Assembly: GCA_028583605.1 (NCBI GenBank)
Contig: CM053331.1
Span: forward strand, 2,006,001-2,070,000
Source of the DNA: Dastarcus helophoroides
Lineage: Eukaryota > Arthropoda > Insecta > Coleoptera > Bothrideridae
DNA: 64,000 bases
Reading direction: 5' to 3'
The notes under the pieces are model-generated. The model was not told the origin of the DNA and did no database searches. It was given only the letters and a program-made list of their open reading frames with translations. The position numbers and the translations under genes were made by a program. Below, piece after piece: positions 32,801-44,826 of the stretch (within the stretch, counting starts at the first letter, position 1; every line of letters starts with the position of its first letter).

Positions 32801-35800
32801 TTTAATTTCCCAATTCCAAAAATAATAAATTCACGTTAAAATATTCCACAAAAGTGGATTTCACAACAATAAGAGAAAATACAAAATAAGCATAAATTTT
32901 TAAATTTGACGAAATTCACTGATAATTCCAAATAAATTCACTAATTCCACAAATAGCAAATTGATAAAACCCGTTAATTTTACATAATTTTACTAAATCA
33001 TGAAAAAGCAGTGCGTAATTCTGTTAAATTGAGGTAAACGCTTCTTCAAAGCAAATAGAATTAGCGAAAACTTAATCGAAGTTTCACCACAATTTGCATG
33101 TCACGAGTAAAATAACGCATTCGCTCAAAATCCCTTTGTTATTTACTGGTGGTTGAGAGGACGCAGATGAAGGTAGATGGCCACTGATGCCCACGCATTC
33201 ACTAATTCCTAATAAGTTCACTAATTCCAAAGAAAGTAGATTTATAAAATACACTAATTCGAGGGAATTTCAATAATTCTTAGTAATAAAATGCAAAAAT
33301 CCTGCAAGCATTTCCTCAGACTAAGCGGAATTAATAAAAATCGAATTGATGATTCACCAGAATTAGCATGTCGTCAGTATAGCGCATTTACTCAAAATTC
33401 CTTCCTTGTTTACTGGTTGCGAGAGAGCAGCTAAATTCGGAACTTTACTAATGCACACACTTTCACTAATTCCCAATAAGTTCACTAATTCCACTAACGA
33501 CAGATTCACTAATTCCATAGAAATTTGTCAATGTTATAAACAACAACTTCAGAAAATTTATTGATTTTATAGAACTTTAATACTAATGGACACACGTTAC
33601 TAATTCCGAATAAATTCAGTAATTCCTAATAAATTCACTAATTCCTAATAAATTCACTTATCTCATTTAATTTGCTAATTCCACAAATAATAAATTTACG
33701 TTAAAATATTGCACAAAAATGGATTTTGCAACAATCAGAAAATGCAAAATAGGCACAAATTTTGTAATTTGACAAAATTCACTGATAATTCCAAATAAAT
33801 TCACTAATTCCACAAATATCAAATTAATAAAACTCGTTAATTCCACATAATTTTAATAATGTTACTAAAATGAAAAAGAAGTGCGTAATTCTGCTAATAT
33901 CAAGTAAACACTTCTTCGGAGCAATTGGAATTAGCGAAAGCTGAATCGAAGATTTACCACAATTTGCATATCATTAGTACAATAAACGCACTCGCTCAAA
34001 ATCCGTTCGTTATTTACTGGCGGTTGAGAGGACGCATATAAAGATAGATTCAGCGGTTCACTCATGCACACGCATTCACTAATTTCTGATAAGTTCACTA
34101 ATTCCAAAAGAAGTAGATTTATAAAATACACTAATTCGAGGAAATTTTAATAATTCTTAGTAATAAAATGCGAAAATCCTGCAAGCATTTTCTCAGACTA
34201 AGCGGAATTAGTAAAAATTGTATTGAAGAATTACCATAATTAGCATGTCGTCAGTGTAGCGCATTTACTCAAAATTTCCTCGTTGTTTACTGGTTGCAAG
34301 AGAGCAGCTAAATTTAAAAACTTACTAATACACACACATTCACTTATTCCAAATAAGTTCACTAATTCCACTGATGGCAGATTCACTAATTCCATAGAAA
34401 TTTATAAATGTTATAAACAATAAGCTCAGAAAATTCATTGATTTTATAGAACTTTAATACTAATGGACACACATTATTAATTCCAAATAAATTCAGTAAT
34501 TCTTAATAAATTGACTAATTCTTAATAAAATCACTAATTCCCATTTAATTTGCTAATTCCACAAATAATAAATTTACGTTAAAATATTGCACAAAAGTCG
34601 ATTTTACACCAATCAGAGAAAATACAAAGTAAGTATAAATTTTGAAACTTGACAAAATTCACTGATAATTCCAAATAAATTTACTAATTCCGCAACTAGC
34701 AAATTGATAAAACTCGTTAATTTTACATAATTTTACTAATTCATGACAAAGGCTTGCGCAATTCTGCTAAATTCAAGTAAACACGTCTTCACAGGAAATG
34801 GAATTAGTGAAAACTGAATCAAAGATTTACCACAATTTGTATGTCATTAGTTTAATTAATGCATTTGCTCGAAACCCATTTGTTATTTACTGGTGGTTGA
34901 GAGGGCGCAAATAAAGATACATCCAGAGATTCACTAATGCACACGCATTCACTAATTCCTGATAAGTTCGCTAATTTCAAAAATAGTAGATTTTTAAAAT
35001 ACACTAATTCGATGGAACTTCAATAATTCTTACTAATAAAATGCGAAAATCCTGCAAGCATTTCCTCAGACTAAACGGAATTAATAAAAATCGAATTGAT
35101 GATTCACCAGAATTTCCTTGTCGTCGCTACAACGCATTCACTTAGAATCCCTTCGTCGTTTATTGGTTACAAGGGCGCAGCTAAATTCGGAACTTTACTA
35201 ATGCACACACTTTCACTAATTCCCAATAAGTTTGGTAAGTCCACAAATAGCAGATTCACAAATTCCACAGAAATGTTATAAACAATAAGCTCAGAAAATC
35301 CATCTATCTTAAAGAACTTTAATACTAATGGACACACGTTACTAATTCCGAATAAATTCAGTAATTGCTAATAAATTCAGTAATTCCTGATAAATTCACT
35401 AATTCCTTAATAAATTCACTTATCTCATTTAATTTGCTAATTCCACAAATAATAAATTTACGTTAAAATATTGCACAAAAATGGATTTTGCAACAATCAG
35501 AAAATGCAAAATAGGCACAAATTTTGTAATTTGACAAAATTCACTGATAATTTCTAATAATTTCACTAATTCCACAAATAGCAAATTGATAAAACTCGTT
35601 AATTCAACATAATTTTACTAATTCATGGGAAAGAAGTGCGTAATTTCCCTAAATTCAAGTAAATTCTTCTTTAGATCAAATGGAATTAGCGAAAACTGAA
35701 TCGAAGTTTCACCACAAGTCGCATGTCATTAGCACAATTAACGCATTCGCTCAAAATCCCTTCTTTATTGATTGATGGTTGAGAGGGCGCAGATAAAGAT

Positions 35801-36300
35801 AGATCCAGATATTCACGGATGCCCACGCATTCACTAATTCCTAATAAGTTCGCTAATTCCAAAAAAGGTAGATTTTTAAAATACACTAATTCGATGGATT
35901 TTCAATAATTCTTAATAATAAAATGCGAAAATCCTGCAAGCATTTTCTCAGACTAAGCGGAATTAGTAAAAATCGAATTGAATCACCAGAATTAGCATGT
36001 CGTCAGTATAGCGCATTTACTCAGAATTCCTTCATTGTGTACTGGTTGCGAGAGAGCAGCTAAATTCAAAAATTTACTAATACACACATTCACTAATTCC
36101 AAATAAGTTCACTAATTCCACAGAATTTGCATGTCGTCAGTATATCGCATTCATTCGGCATCCCTTTGTTGTTTACTGGTTGCGAGAGCGCAGCTAAATT
36201 CAAAAATCCACTAATCCGCACACATTCACCAATTCCAAATAATTTCGCTAATTCCACGAGTGGTAGATTCACCAATTCCTCAGAATTTCACTAATTCGTA
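29801..36300 (-). repeat. Higher-order satellite, ~865-bp unit with A and B halves
   Basis: Two related sub-segments alternate. A-type, marked by GCATGTCATTAGTACAAT, starts near 30,413; 31,374; 32,237; 33,098; 33,965; 34,840 and 35,722. B-type, marked by ATGTCGTCAGTATA-like sequence, starts near 30,778; 31,640; 32,500; 33,367; 34,243; 35,118 and 35,994. Spacing is about 860-880 bp after the first interval. A and B are themselves homologous (both contain the GTTTACTGGTTG / ATTTACTGGTGGTTGAGAG region), so an older duplication preceded the higher-order array. The core 31-bp words persist between the segments. Confidence 0.92.
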
Positions 36301-37230
36301 GAAATGAATGAATTTAAGTAAATATTTTCTGAAATATAGCTGATTTGGCCCCGATCAAATGAGATTTATTAAAACCTGAATTACACCGTCGATAGTTGGG
36401 AATCCCTTCGTTATTTTACTCGTTTCGAAGACGCGATAAATGCCAAAAATATTTAATAAACCCCTGGATCAATGGCGCACTTTATTAGGTACGATCGGAA
36501 ACCTTTTGTCGCGAATAAACCAAGGAAATTTAATTAAACATCCCCATTTTGTCACACGACGCCGGTATCTGCTAAAGCATTGTGTTACGCGACCGACGCA
36601 TAATGTAAAATGTAATTAACTCTACTATCTCTACAAATAATCACCGGTTATTTGATGTTATTTATGGCTTATCAAGATATTCGTCGATAAATTCCCACCC
36701 CATCGGGCGGCCCACGGTATGCAATAAATCGTCGGCATCGGCGAATTTTATTTTTGATTAATTCCGCAGCGCCTGAAATATACAAATATATGACGACATG
36801 ATGCCGCATATTTTAAATTATTAATTCAATTAGAAACTCGGAGCGGGAAAGGGAATTTTAAAATTTCCCGGTAATATATCTCCCGGCGTGCGTAGGGCAA
36901 TAAAATTAACTTTGTGCATTGTAGACATTAATTTAATCGAGATATGGAAAGTTTTTGAAATATTTGGATAAATCAAATTAAGCCTTCCATGGGAGAGGTT
37001 CGAACAAATTGGATTTATTTACTTTCTTTTGTGTTGTGCTTCAGGAATTAATTAGCAATTACGCGCCGGCGTTTTGCATTGCGCCACGACCTATTTTCAT
37101 GTTTGGTTTACACGAAAGGTAAACATAAATCTGTGCGAGTTATTATTTTATTAATTTTAATCTAACCTATTCTTTGCAACGAAAATCTGCGACCATATGA
37201 ACTGTTATGGGCGTAGCATTGGTTCATTAA
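36301..37230. other. Single-copy noncoding DNA
   Basis: Satellite words stop at about 36,300. The stretch is moderately GC-rich with no open frame of note and no repeat. It may be a conserved noncoding or intronic segment. Confidence 0.5.
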
Positions 37231-38109
37231 TTTCCTATGCGTTCACTAATTCACAGATTTTCACTAATTTCATATAAATTCACTAATTTTACAAATAATT
37301 TTTACCTACAAATGATGACACTTTGCCTTATAACGTATATTATGCACCTTCGCTTTAAGTAGAAAGGTTTTGGTCGCTTTCATTTAAAGAAAAATTTTCT
37401 ACTTTAAAATAAAAACAGCTGCGTTGCTACTTCAGTTTTTCTTAGTTTTCACTAATTCCATACAATTTTATTAAATTTACAAATAATAGATTCATGTCGA
37501 TTTAATTACACGCATAAATGTGTTCGACCACAGAATATATTCCGCCTAAAGAATAAAATTATCGGTCAGTTCCACACAAATTCATTAATTCCATTAATTC
37601 CGCAAATAGTAGACTCACGTTTAATTAATAATAATACGAAAATGAATTTAGCTGCAGAATGGATTCCAAAATAGGAATTAATTCTGGCATGGAATAAATT
37701 TCGCCACAGAAAAACGTAAATTCTACAAATAATGGTTTAAAAAAGTTCACTAATTCTACACACACACCTTTTTCACGAACAGCAGATTTAGGTTTAATTA
37801 ATTAGACAGGAATTGATTTAGACACAGAGTAAAATGCACCACAGGCTAGTTTCACAAATAATATATTGAAAAAGTTTATTAATGAGAAATTTACTAAATC
37901 AGAAACATTTATTAATTCTACGAAATAATATATTACGAAAAATTTACTTCCTTCCTCAAATAATACTTCCGTTCGAATGCTTTGCTTTAAATTATAAATT
38001 ATTATATGCCTCCAATTTAAATTAAAAATAATTGGTCACTTTTATTTAACGCTAATTTTTTTAGGTTAATGTAAAAAGAGCTGTCTCTTTACTTCAGCAT
38101 TTCATTTAT
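37231..38109. repeat. Decayed satellite-related DNA
   Basis: Scattered CACTAATT and AATTCCAC words, ACAAATAATAGATTCA motifs and ATGAATTTAGC segments show relation to the arrays, but no regular period survives. Confidence 0.65.
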
Positions 38110-38880
38110 TTTGGGATTCACTAATTCCATACAAATTCAATATTCACTAATTCCACACAAAGTCAGTTTTCATTAATTCCACACAAACTCAGTATTCACT
38201 AATTGAAATACAAAACGGGTCCCCTGAAACCAAGAAAGATTAAAAAACACAACAAAGGTTGCTCTAACGCGTTTCGACAGCCAGGCTATCATCCTTCTTG
38301 GTTTTTGGGGACAAGTTTTGTATTTTAATTTTTGAAGATAAGCAAGGACTAATCGGTTCCACCAAAAAATCAGTATTTACTAATTCCACACAAACTTAGT
38401 ATTCATTAATTCCACACAAACTCAGTATTCACTAATTCCACACAAACTCAGTATTCACTAATTCCACACAAACTCAGTATTCACTAAGTCCACAAAAACT
38501 CAGTATTTACTAATTCCACACAAACTCAGTATTCACTAATTCTACACAAACTCAGTATTCACTAATTCTACACAAACTCAGTGTTCACTAATTCTACACA
38601 AACTCAGTATTCACTAATTCCACACAAACTCAGTATTCACTAATTCCACACAAACTCAGTATTCACTAATTCCACACAAACTCAGTATTCACTAATTCCA
38701 CACAAACTCAGTATTCACTAATTCTACACAAACTCAGTATTTACTAATTCCACACAAACTCAGTATTCACTAATTCTATACAAACTCAGTATTCACTAAT
38801 TCTACACAAACTCAGTGTTCACTAATTCCACACAAACTCAGTATTCACTAATTCTACACAAACTCAGTAAATCCACAAAT
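38110..38880 (-). repeat. 26-bp minisatellite derived from the 31-bp family
   Basis: About 20 units with AATTCCACACAAACTCAGT at a strict 26-bp spacing (for example CAGT at 38,657 and 38,683), alternating TTCCACAC and TTCTACAC variants. The shared core CACTAATTCCA ties it to the 31-bp family. An F1 MITE interrupts it at 38,211-38,368. Confidence 0.92.
38211..38368 (+). mobile_element. Foldback MITE, family F1, copy 2
   Basis: Arms from TTGAAATACAAAACGGG to GGGGACAAGTTTTGTATTT, loop GGTTGCTCTAACGCGTTTCG, and tail AAGATAAGCAAGGACTAATC. Inserted between 26-bp minisatellite units, which resume at once with CAGTATTTACTAATTCC. The inner right arm is shortened relative to copies 1 and 3. Confidence 0.85.
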
Positions 38881-39884
38881 AATAGATTCACGTTGAGTAG
38901 ATTGTACACAAGCGAATTTTCCAACAAAATATATTTTTTACGAGAATTAATTAATTCACCAATTTGACACTTTCATTAATTCTGCAAATAATAACTTCAG
39001 ACTCGTTTAATGACACGTAAATAGATTAAGCTACAAAGTGGATTTCAAAATAAAAATAAATTTTGCCACAGAATAAAATTCACTAGAAAAATTCACTAAT
39101 TCCAGAAATAACATATCAACAAAAGGTCGTTAATTCTACAGAAATTCACTAATTCAAAGACAGCTATTAATTCTACAATATAATTGATTTTACAGAAATT
39201 TACTGATTTCTCTTATAATTAATTTAATTTACGCACAAATGATTGCTCTGTTTTAACGTATAAGTAACTGACTTTAAAAAGAAATATGCCTTTACGTTAA
39301 GGTCAAGATTTTTGTCATTTTTTAAAAGCAAAATTTTATACTTTAAAATGGAAATTGCTTTCTCTCCTTCTCTTCTCTTCTTTTCTCTTGTCTTCTTTTC
39401 TATTGTCTTCTTATTTTTCCTCTTTTCTTCTCGCTTCTTCTCCTCTGTTCTCTTTCCCTTTCATCCTTTCTCTTCCTTTTTCATCTCTTCCCTTATTATT
39501 TTTTCCCTTCTCTTCTTTGCTCTTCTTTTCTCTTCTAACTTCCTCTCTTCCCATCCATTCATATCTCTTTCCATCTTTTCCCATCTCTTCCCACTTCTTT
39601 TTTTTTCTTCTTTTGCCTTCTCTTCCCTTTCCTTCCCATTTTTCCCATCTCTTCAAAATTCACTAGAAAAATTCACTAATTCCAGAATTAACATATCAAC
39701 AAAAGGTCGTTAATTGTACAGAAATTCACTAATTCAAAGACAGCTATTAATTCTACAATATAATTGATTTTACAGAAATTTACTGATTTCTTTTACAAGT
39801 AATTTGCGTACAAATGAATGCTTTGTTTTAACGCATAACGTAACTGACTTTAAAAAAAATATACGTCTACGTTAAGTTTTTTAC
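38881..39884. repeat. 580-bp duplication around a CT tract
   Basis: CACTAGAAAAATTCACTAAT starts at 39,081 and 39,661, and about 225 bp after each start are nearly the same (CAACAAAAGGTCGTTAATT, GACAGCTATTAATTCTAC, TACGTTAAG). Between them lies a first polypyrimidine tract (39,355-39,650), and the second copy leads into the main tract. The pair is a direct duplication that carried the pyrimidine tract with it. Confidence 0.88.
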
Positions 39885-42800
39885 CTTCCCTTCTTTCCTC
39901 TTATTTTCTCTTCTCTTCTCGTTTCTTCTCTTCTCTTCTAACCTTCTCTCTTCCCAACTCTTTCTACTCTTTCCATCATTTCCCATCTCTCCTTCCGTTT
40001 TTCTTTTCTTCTTTTCCCTTTTCTTCCCATCTTTTTCTATCCCTTCTCTTCTCTTCCTATCTCTTCCTATCTCGTCCCACCTCTTCTCTGCTTATCTCTT
40101 CTTCTCTCTTTCCGTCTCCTCCCATCGCTTCCCTTTTCTTCCCATCGCTTCTCTTCTCTTAAATTCTTGTCTCTTTCTATCTCTTCTCTTTACATTTTTT
40201 CCTTTTATTGTCATCTCTTCCAATCTCTTCCCTTCTCTTCCCATCACTTCTCTTCTATTCCCATCTCTTCTCTTCTTATCTCTTTGACTCTCTTTCTTTC
40301 TCTTCCCATCTTTTTCCTTCTTTTCTCGTCTCTTTCCATCACTTCTTATTTTTTCCATTACTTCTTTTTTATTTTCTTTTTTCCCATCTCTTTCTATCTC
40401 TTCTCTCCTCTTCTTTTTTCTTCCCTTTTCTTCTCTTCCATTCTCGTCTCCTCCTATCTCTGCTCTTATCATCTCTTTTCTTCTCTTATCTTTTCTTTTT
40501 CCTCCTCTTCCTCTTTCCATATCCTCCCATTTCTTCTTTTCAAATTTCTTCCTTCTCTTCTCATCTGTTCCAGTCTCTTCTCTTCTTCTTCAATCTCTTT
40601 CCTTCTTTCCCCATCTCTTCGCTTCTCTTCTCTTCTCTTCTTTTCTTCTCTTTTCTTCTCTTCTCTTTTCATCTCTTCTCTTCTCTTCTCTTCTCTTCTC
40701 TTCTCTTCTCTTCTCTTCTTCTCTTCTCTTCTCTTCTCTTCTCTTCTCTTCTCTTCTCTTCTCTTCTCTTCTCTTCTCTTCTCTTCTCTTCTCTTCTCTT
40801 CTCTTCTCTTCTCTTCTCTTCTCTTCTCTTCTCTTCTCTTCTCTTCTCTTCTCTTCTCTTCTCTTCTCTTCTCTTCTCTTCTCTTCTCTTCTCTTCTCTT
40901 CTCTTCTCTTCTCTTCTCTTCTCTTCTCTTCTCTTCTCTTCTCTTCTCTTCTCTTCTCTTCTCTTCTCTTCTCTTCTCTTCTCTTCTCTTCTCTTCTCTT
41001 CTCTTCTCTTCTCTTCTCTTCTCTTCTCTTCTTTTCTCTTCTCTTCTCTTCTCTTTTCTTCTCTTTTCTTCCTTACTCTTTCCATCTCCCGTCGCTACTC
41101 TTTTCTTTCCATCTTTTTCCTTCCATTCTTATATCTTCCCTTCTCTTCTTATCCCTTCTTATCAGATTTCTTTTCTTCTCTTCCCTTCTTTTCTGTCTTC
41201 TTCTTTTCTCTTCTTTTTCTTCTTTTTTCTCTTCCTATCTCTTTTCTTTTTTCTCTTTTCAGCTGTTCTTATCTCTTCCCTTCTCTTCCCATTACTTTCC
41301 ATTTCCCATTTCTTCTCTTTTTTCCCTTTTTCCATTCATTCTCATATCTTCCCATCTCTTCGCTTCAGATCTCTACCTTCTCTTCCCTTCTCTTCTCTTC
41401 TTTTCTTTTCTCTTCTCTTCTCTTCTCTTTTATATTCTTCTTTTCTCTTCTCTTCTCTTCTTCTCTTCTCCCTTCTCTTCTTTTCTCTTTTCTGCTCTTC
41501 TCTTCTTTTCTCCTATTTTCTTTTCCCTTCTCTTCTTTTTTTCTTTCCCTTTCTTTTAATCTCTTTCCATCTCCTGTTGCTTCTCTTTTCTTTCCATTTT
41601 TTCCTTTCATTCTTATATCTTTCCATCTTTTCTCTTCAAATCTCTTTCTTCTCTTTTTATCTGTTCTAGTCTCTTCTCTTCTCTTTTAAACTCTTCCCTT
41701 CTTTTCTCATCCCTTCTCCTCCCATCTCTTTTTTTCTCTACTCTTCTCTTATCTTTTATTTTCTTCTTTTCTCTTCTCCTTTTTTCTTTCTTTCTCTTTC
41801 CCTTCCCATCTCTTTCCTTTTTTCTCTTTCCAGCTGTTCCCATCTCTTCCCTTCTATTCCCATTACTTTCCATCTCTCATCTCTTCTCTTTTCTTTTCTT
41901 CACTTTCCTTTCATTCTCATATCTTCCCATCTCTTCTGTTCAGACCACTTCCTTCTCTTCTCATCTATTCTAGTCTCCTCACTTCTCTTTCAAACTCTTT
42001 CATTCTCTTCTCATCTTTTTACTTTACTTCACTTCTCTTCTCTTTTCTTTTCTTCTCTTCTCTTCTCTTCTCTTTTCTTCTCTTTTCTTCTCTTCTCTTC
42101 TCTTCTCCTCTTCTCTTCTCTTCTCTTTTCTTCTCTTCTCTATTCTTTTCTTCTGTTCTCTTCTCTGCTCTTCTCTTCTCTTCTCTTCTCTTCTCTTCTC
42201 TTCTCTTCTCTTCTCTTCTCTTCTCTTCTCTTCACTTCTCTTCACTTCGCTTCGCTTCTCTTCTCTTCCTTTTTCCATATCTTCCTATCTCTTTTTTTCT
42301 TTTTCCATCTCCCATCGCTTTTCTTTTCGTCCCATCTATTTCCTTTCATTCTCATATCTTTCCATCCCTTTTTTATAAATCTCTTCTCATCTGTTCCAGT
42401 CTCTTCTCTTTTAAACTATTCCCTTTTCTTCTCATCTCTTCTCCCCTCACTTTTTTCTTCTTCGTTCTTCTCTTCTCTTCTATTCTCCTTTTTTCTCTTT
42501 CCTTCTCTTTCTCTTTTTATCTCTTCCTAACTCTCTTTTTCTTTCTCTTTCCAGCTGTTTCCATTTCGTTCCTTCTCTCCTTATCTATTTCCATTTCCCA
42601 TCGCTCCTCTTTTCTTTCCTTTTCTTTCTTTCCATTCTCATATCTTTCCATCTCTTCTTTTTTAATATCTTCCATCTTTTCTCATCTATTCCAGTCTCAT
42701 CCCTTCTCTTTCAAACTCTTCCGATCTCTTCTCTTTTTTCTTCTTTTCTTTTCTTTTGTCTTCTCTTCTCGTCTCTTCTCTTTTTTGTCTTTCCATCTCT

Positions 42801-43640
42801 TCCCTTTTTTTCCCATCTTTTTTATCTCGTCCCATTTCTTTTCTTCTTATCTCTTCTCTTCTCTTTCCATCTACTTCCATTGCTTTTCTTTCCTTCTCTG
42901 CTTTTCCATTCTCGTCTCTTTCCGTTTCTTCTGTTGTCATCTCTTTCCTTTTCTTCTAATAGCTTCTCTTTTCTTCTCTTCCTATCTCTTTCTTTCTCAT
43001 TCCATCTTTTCTCTTTCCATTTCTTCTCTTCCCATTTCTTCCCTTCTTATCTCCTATCCTTCTCTTTCCATCTCTTTTTATCTCTTTCCATCCCTTTTCT
43101 TCTCATCACTTTCCTACTCTTCCCATTTCTTACCATCCCTTCTCTTTTCATTTTTTTCCTTCTCTTCCCATCCTTTTCCATTTCTTTTCTTCTCGTCAAT
43201 TTCCTACTCTTCCCATCTTTTTTCATTTCTTCCCCTCTCATCTTTTTCCTTCTCTTCCCATCTGTGCCTATCTTTTTTCCCCTTTCTTCTCCTTTATTCT
43301 CTTCTCGTCTCCTCCCATATCTTCCCATCTTTTGTCTTCTTTTCTCTTCCTATCTATTCCCATCTCTTTCCATCCCTTCTTATCTCGTCCCATTTCTTTT
43401 CTTCTTATCTCTTTCCATTCCTTCTTATCTCGTCCCATTTCTTCTCTTCTTATCTCTTCCCATCTATTCCTATGGCTTCTTTTTTCATGTTTTATTTTCT
43501 CTTCTCCTTCATTCTTGCCTCCTTCCATCTCTTCTTTTCTTATCTCTTTCCATTTCTTCCTATCTCTTCTCTTTTCTTCCTATTTCTTCAGTTCTAATTT
43601 CTTCCCATCTCTTTTTTTCTCATATCTTTTCTTCTTTTTC
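39885..43640. repeat. 3.7-kb polypyrimidine (+) / polypurine (-) tract
   Basis: The + strand is nearly all C and T, built from degenerate TCTCTTC, CTTTTC and CCATCTCTTCC words with scattered A and G. Longer words such as TCTCTTTCCATCTC recur about every few hundred bases, suggesting nested duplications. Very long open frames on both strands (500 and 493 codons + strand, Ser/Leu/Phe; Arg/Glu/Lys on the - strand) are artefacts of composition. Such strand-biased mirror-like sequence can in principle form triplex DNA. Confidence 0.95.
40719..41032. repeat. Perfect (CTCTT)n / (AAGAG)n array, ~63 units
   Basis: An uninterrupted pentanucleotide run of about 314 bp, bordered by a phase slip near 40,716 and a CTTTT variant at 41,031. 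A shorter, less perfect run is at 42,158-42,232. The unit is the AAGAG satellite motif known from Drosophila heterochromatin; the same motif can arise independently. The true length may be underestimated by assembly. Confidence 0.95.
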
Positions 43641-44482
43641 CATCTCAATTGTTGCCATAAGAATGGATTTAACCACAGAATCAATTCCACAAAAGAATTT
43701 ACTTTTGTCGCCAAATGATTCAACACAAAGGATTACTAATTCCATGAACAATAAATTAAAAAAATAAGTTTTAAATAATTACTGGATTTAGCTGTTGAAT
43801 AGATTTCGCCACGCAAATTCACTATTTCCATAAGTAGTGGATTCCGGGATAAATTAATTGCGTAAAATTGATTTAGTCACAGAATTTATCCCGACGCGCA
43901 GAAATTGATAATAATTTATTAATTTCACACAAATTTATTAATACTACAAATAATGCACCTATTTAATTAATAACACCGAAATGGCACTAAAATGGATCCC
44001 ATTACAGAAATTGATTCAAAATGAATTTTGCCCCAGAAATTTACTAATTCTAAAAAAAAATAAATTTTAATGTAAGGAGATTGTACATCGTTCCAATTCG
44101 TCAAGAAAAAAGCCCAGCAGTGCATTATTTTAACGAATTTTCGACGATCGGCATCTTGGCGCCTAATTTCACCGACTCCGTTCTACAACTGTTGTAACTT
44201 TCTTTCATTTTGACGTAACAATCGCTTTTATGTTACCCTCTAAAGTGAACTCGACCACATTTTTCTTTTAAATGTAGCTTAAGCGGTTTTGTTTGGGATG
44301 CAAATAGCACCATTATGGCACGGGGGGCGAATTTAATGTTATTGCCCCCACGAAAGTAACAAAGTTAAAGAAGCAAGCATTAAAGTTAATGCATCCCCAA
44401 CTAACGGGAATATCAACGACTGATTAAAATATAAACTTCCGGTGAAGTATCTGAGTAACGGAACAAATTGGACACTTCTTCA
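43641..44482. other. Low-copy AT-rich DNA with decayed satellite words
   Basis: A few TTACTAATTCC and ACAAATAAT words continue to about 44,070; after that the sequence is single-copy with no recognised gene. Confidence 0.5.
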
Positions 44483-44576
44483 TGCTAAACAATCAATTTG
44501 CAATACCACGAGAATTAGTGGCCCAAATTTGAAAAAATATGTCACCATTTGAGAGCAATTTAACGAGCGTGGTGAA
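44483..44576. repeat. Single arm of foldback family F3
   Basis: AATTTGCAATACCACGAGAA, GTGGCCCAAATTTGA and GAGCAATTTAACGAGC match one arm of the inverted repeat at 47,480-47,750. No opposing arm is seen here. Confidence 0.7.
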
Positions 44577-44618
44577 AGCACTTTTGATTTACACGTAATC
44601 AAGTATTATTTTCAAAAA

Positions 44619-44826
44619 TTGAAATACAAATCTTGTTCTTTGAAACCAAGAAAGATTAAAAAACAGAACAAAGGTTGCTCTAACGCGTGTTGACAGCCAA
44701 GCTATTATTTTTAGAGAGATAATGAGTTATCTTTGTTGTGTTTTTAAACTTTCTTGGTTTCAGGGGACAAGATTTATATTTAAATTTTTGAAGATAGCCC
44801 TAAGAACTAGTCCCTTGCACAAAAAA
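44619..44826 (+). mobile_element. Foldback MITE, family F1, copy 3
   Basis: Left arm TTGAAATACAAATCTTG through AAGAAAGATTAAAAAACAG, loop starting GGTTGCTCTAACGCGTGTTG, right arm TTGTTGTGTTTTTAAACTTTC to GGGGACAAGATTTATATTT, and tail AAGATAGCCCTAAGAACTAG. Loop orientation matches copy 2, not copy 1. Confidence 0.85.

Noticed and set aside
40167..41689. Open frames of 500 and 493 codons in the pyrimidine tract
   Set aside because: Low-complexity Ser/Leu/Phe reading of CTCTT repeats, present in overlapping frames and mirrored by Arg/Glu/Lys frames on the other strand; stops are rare simply because purine-free codons contain none.
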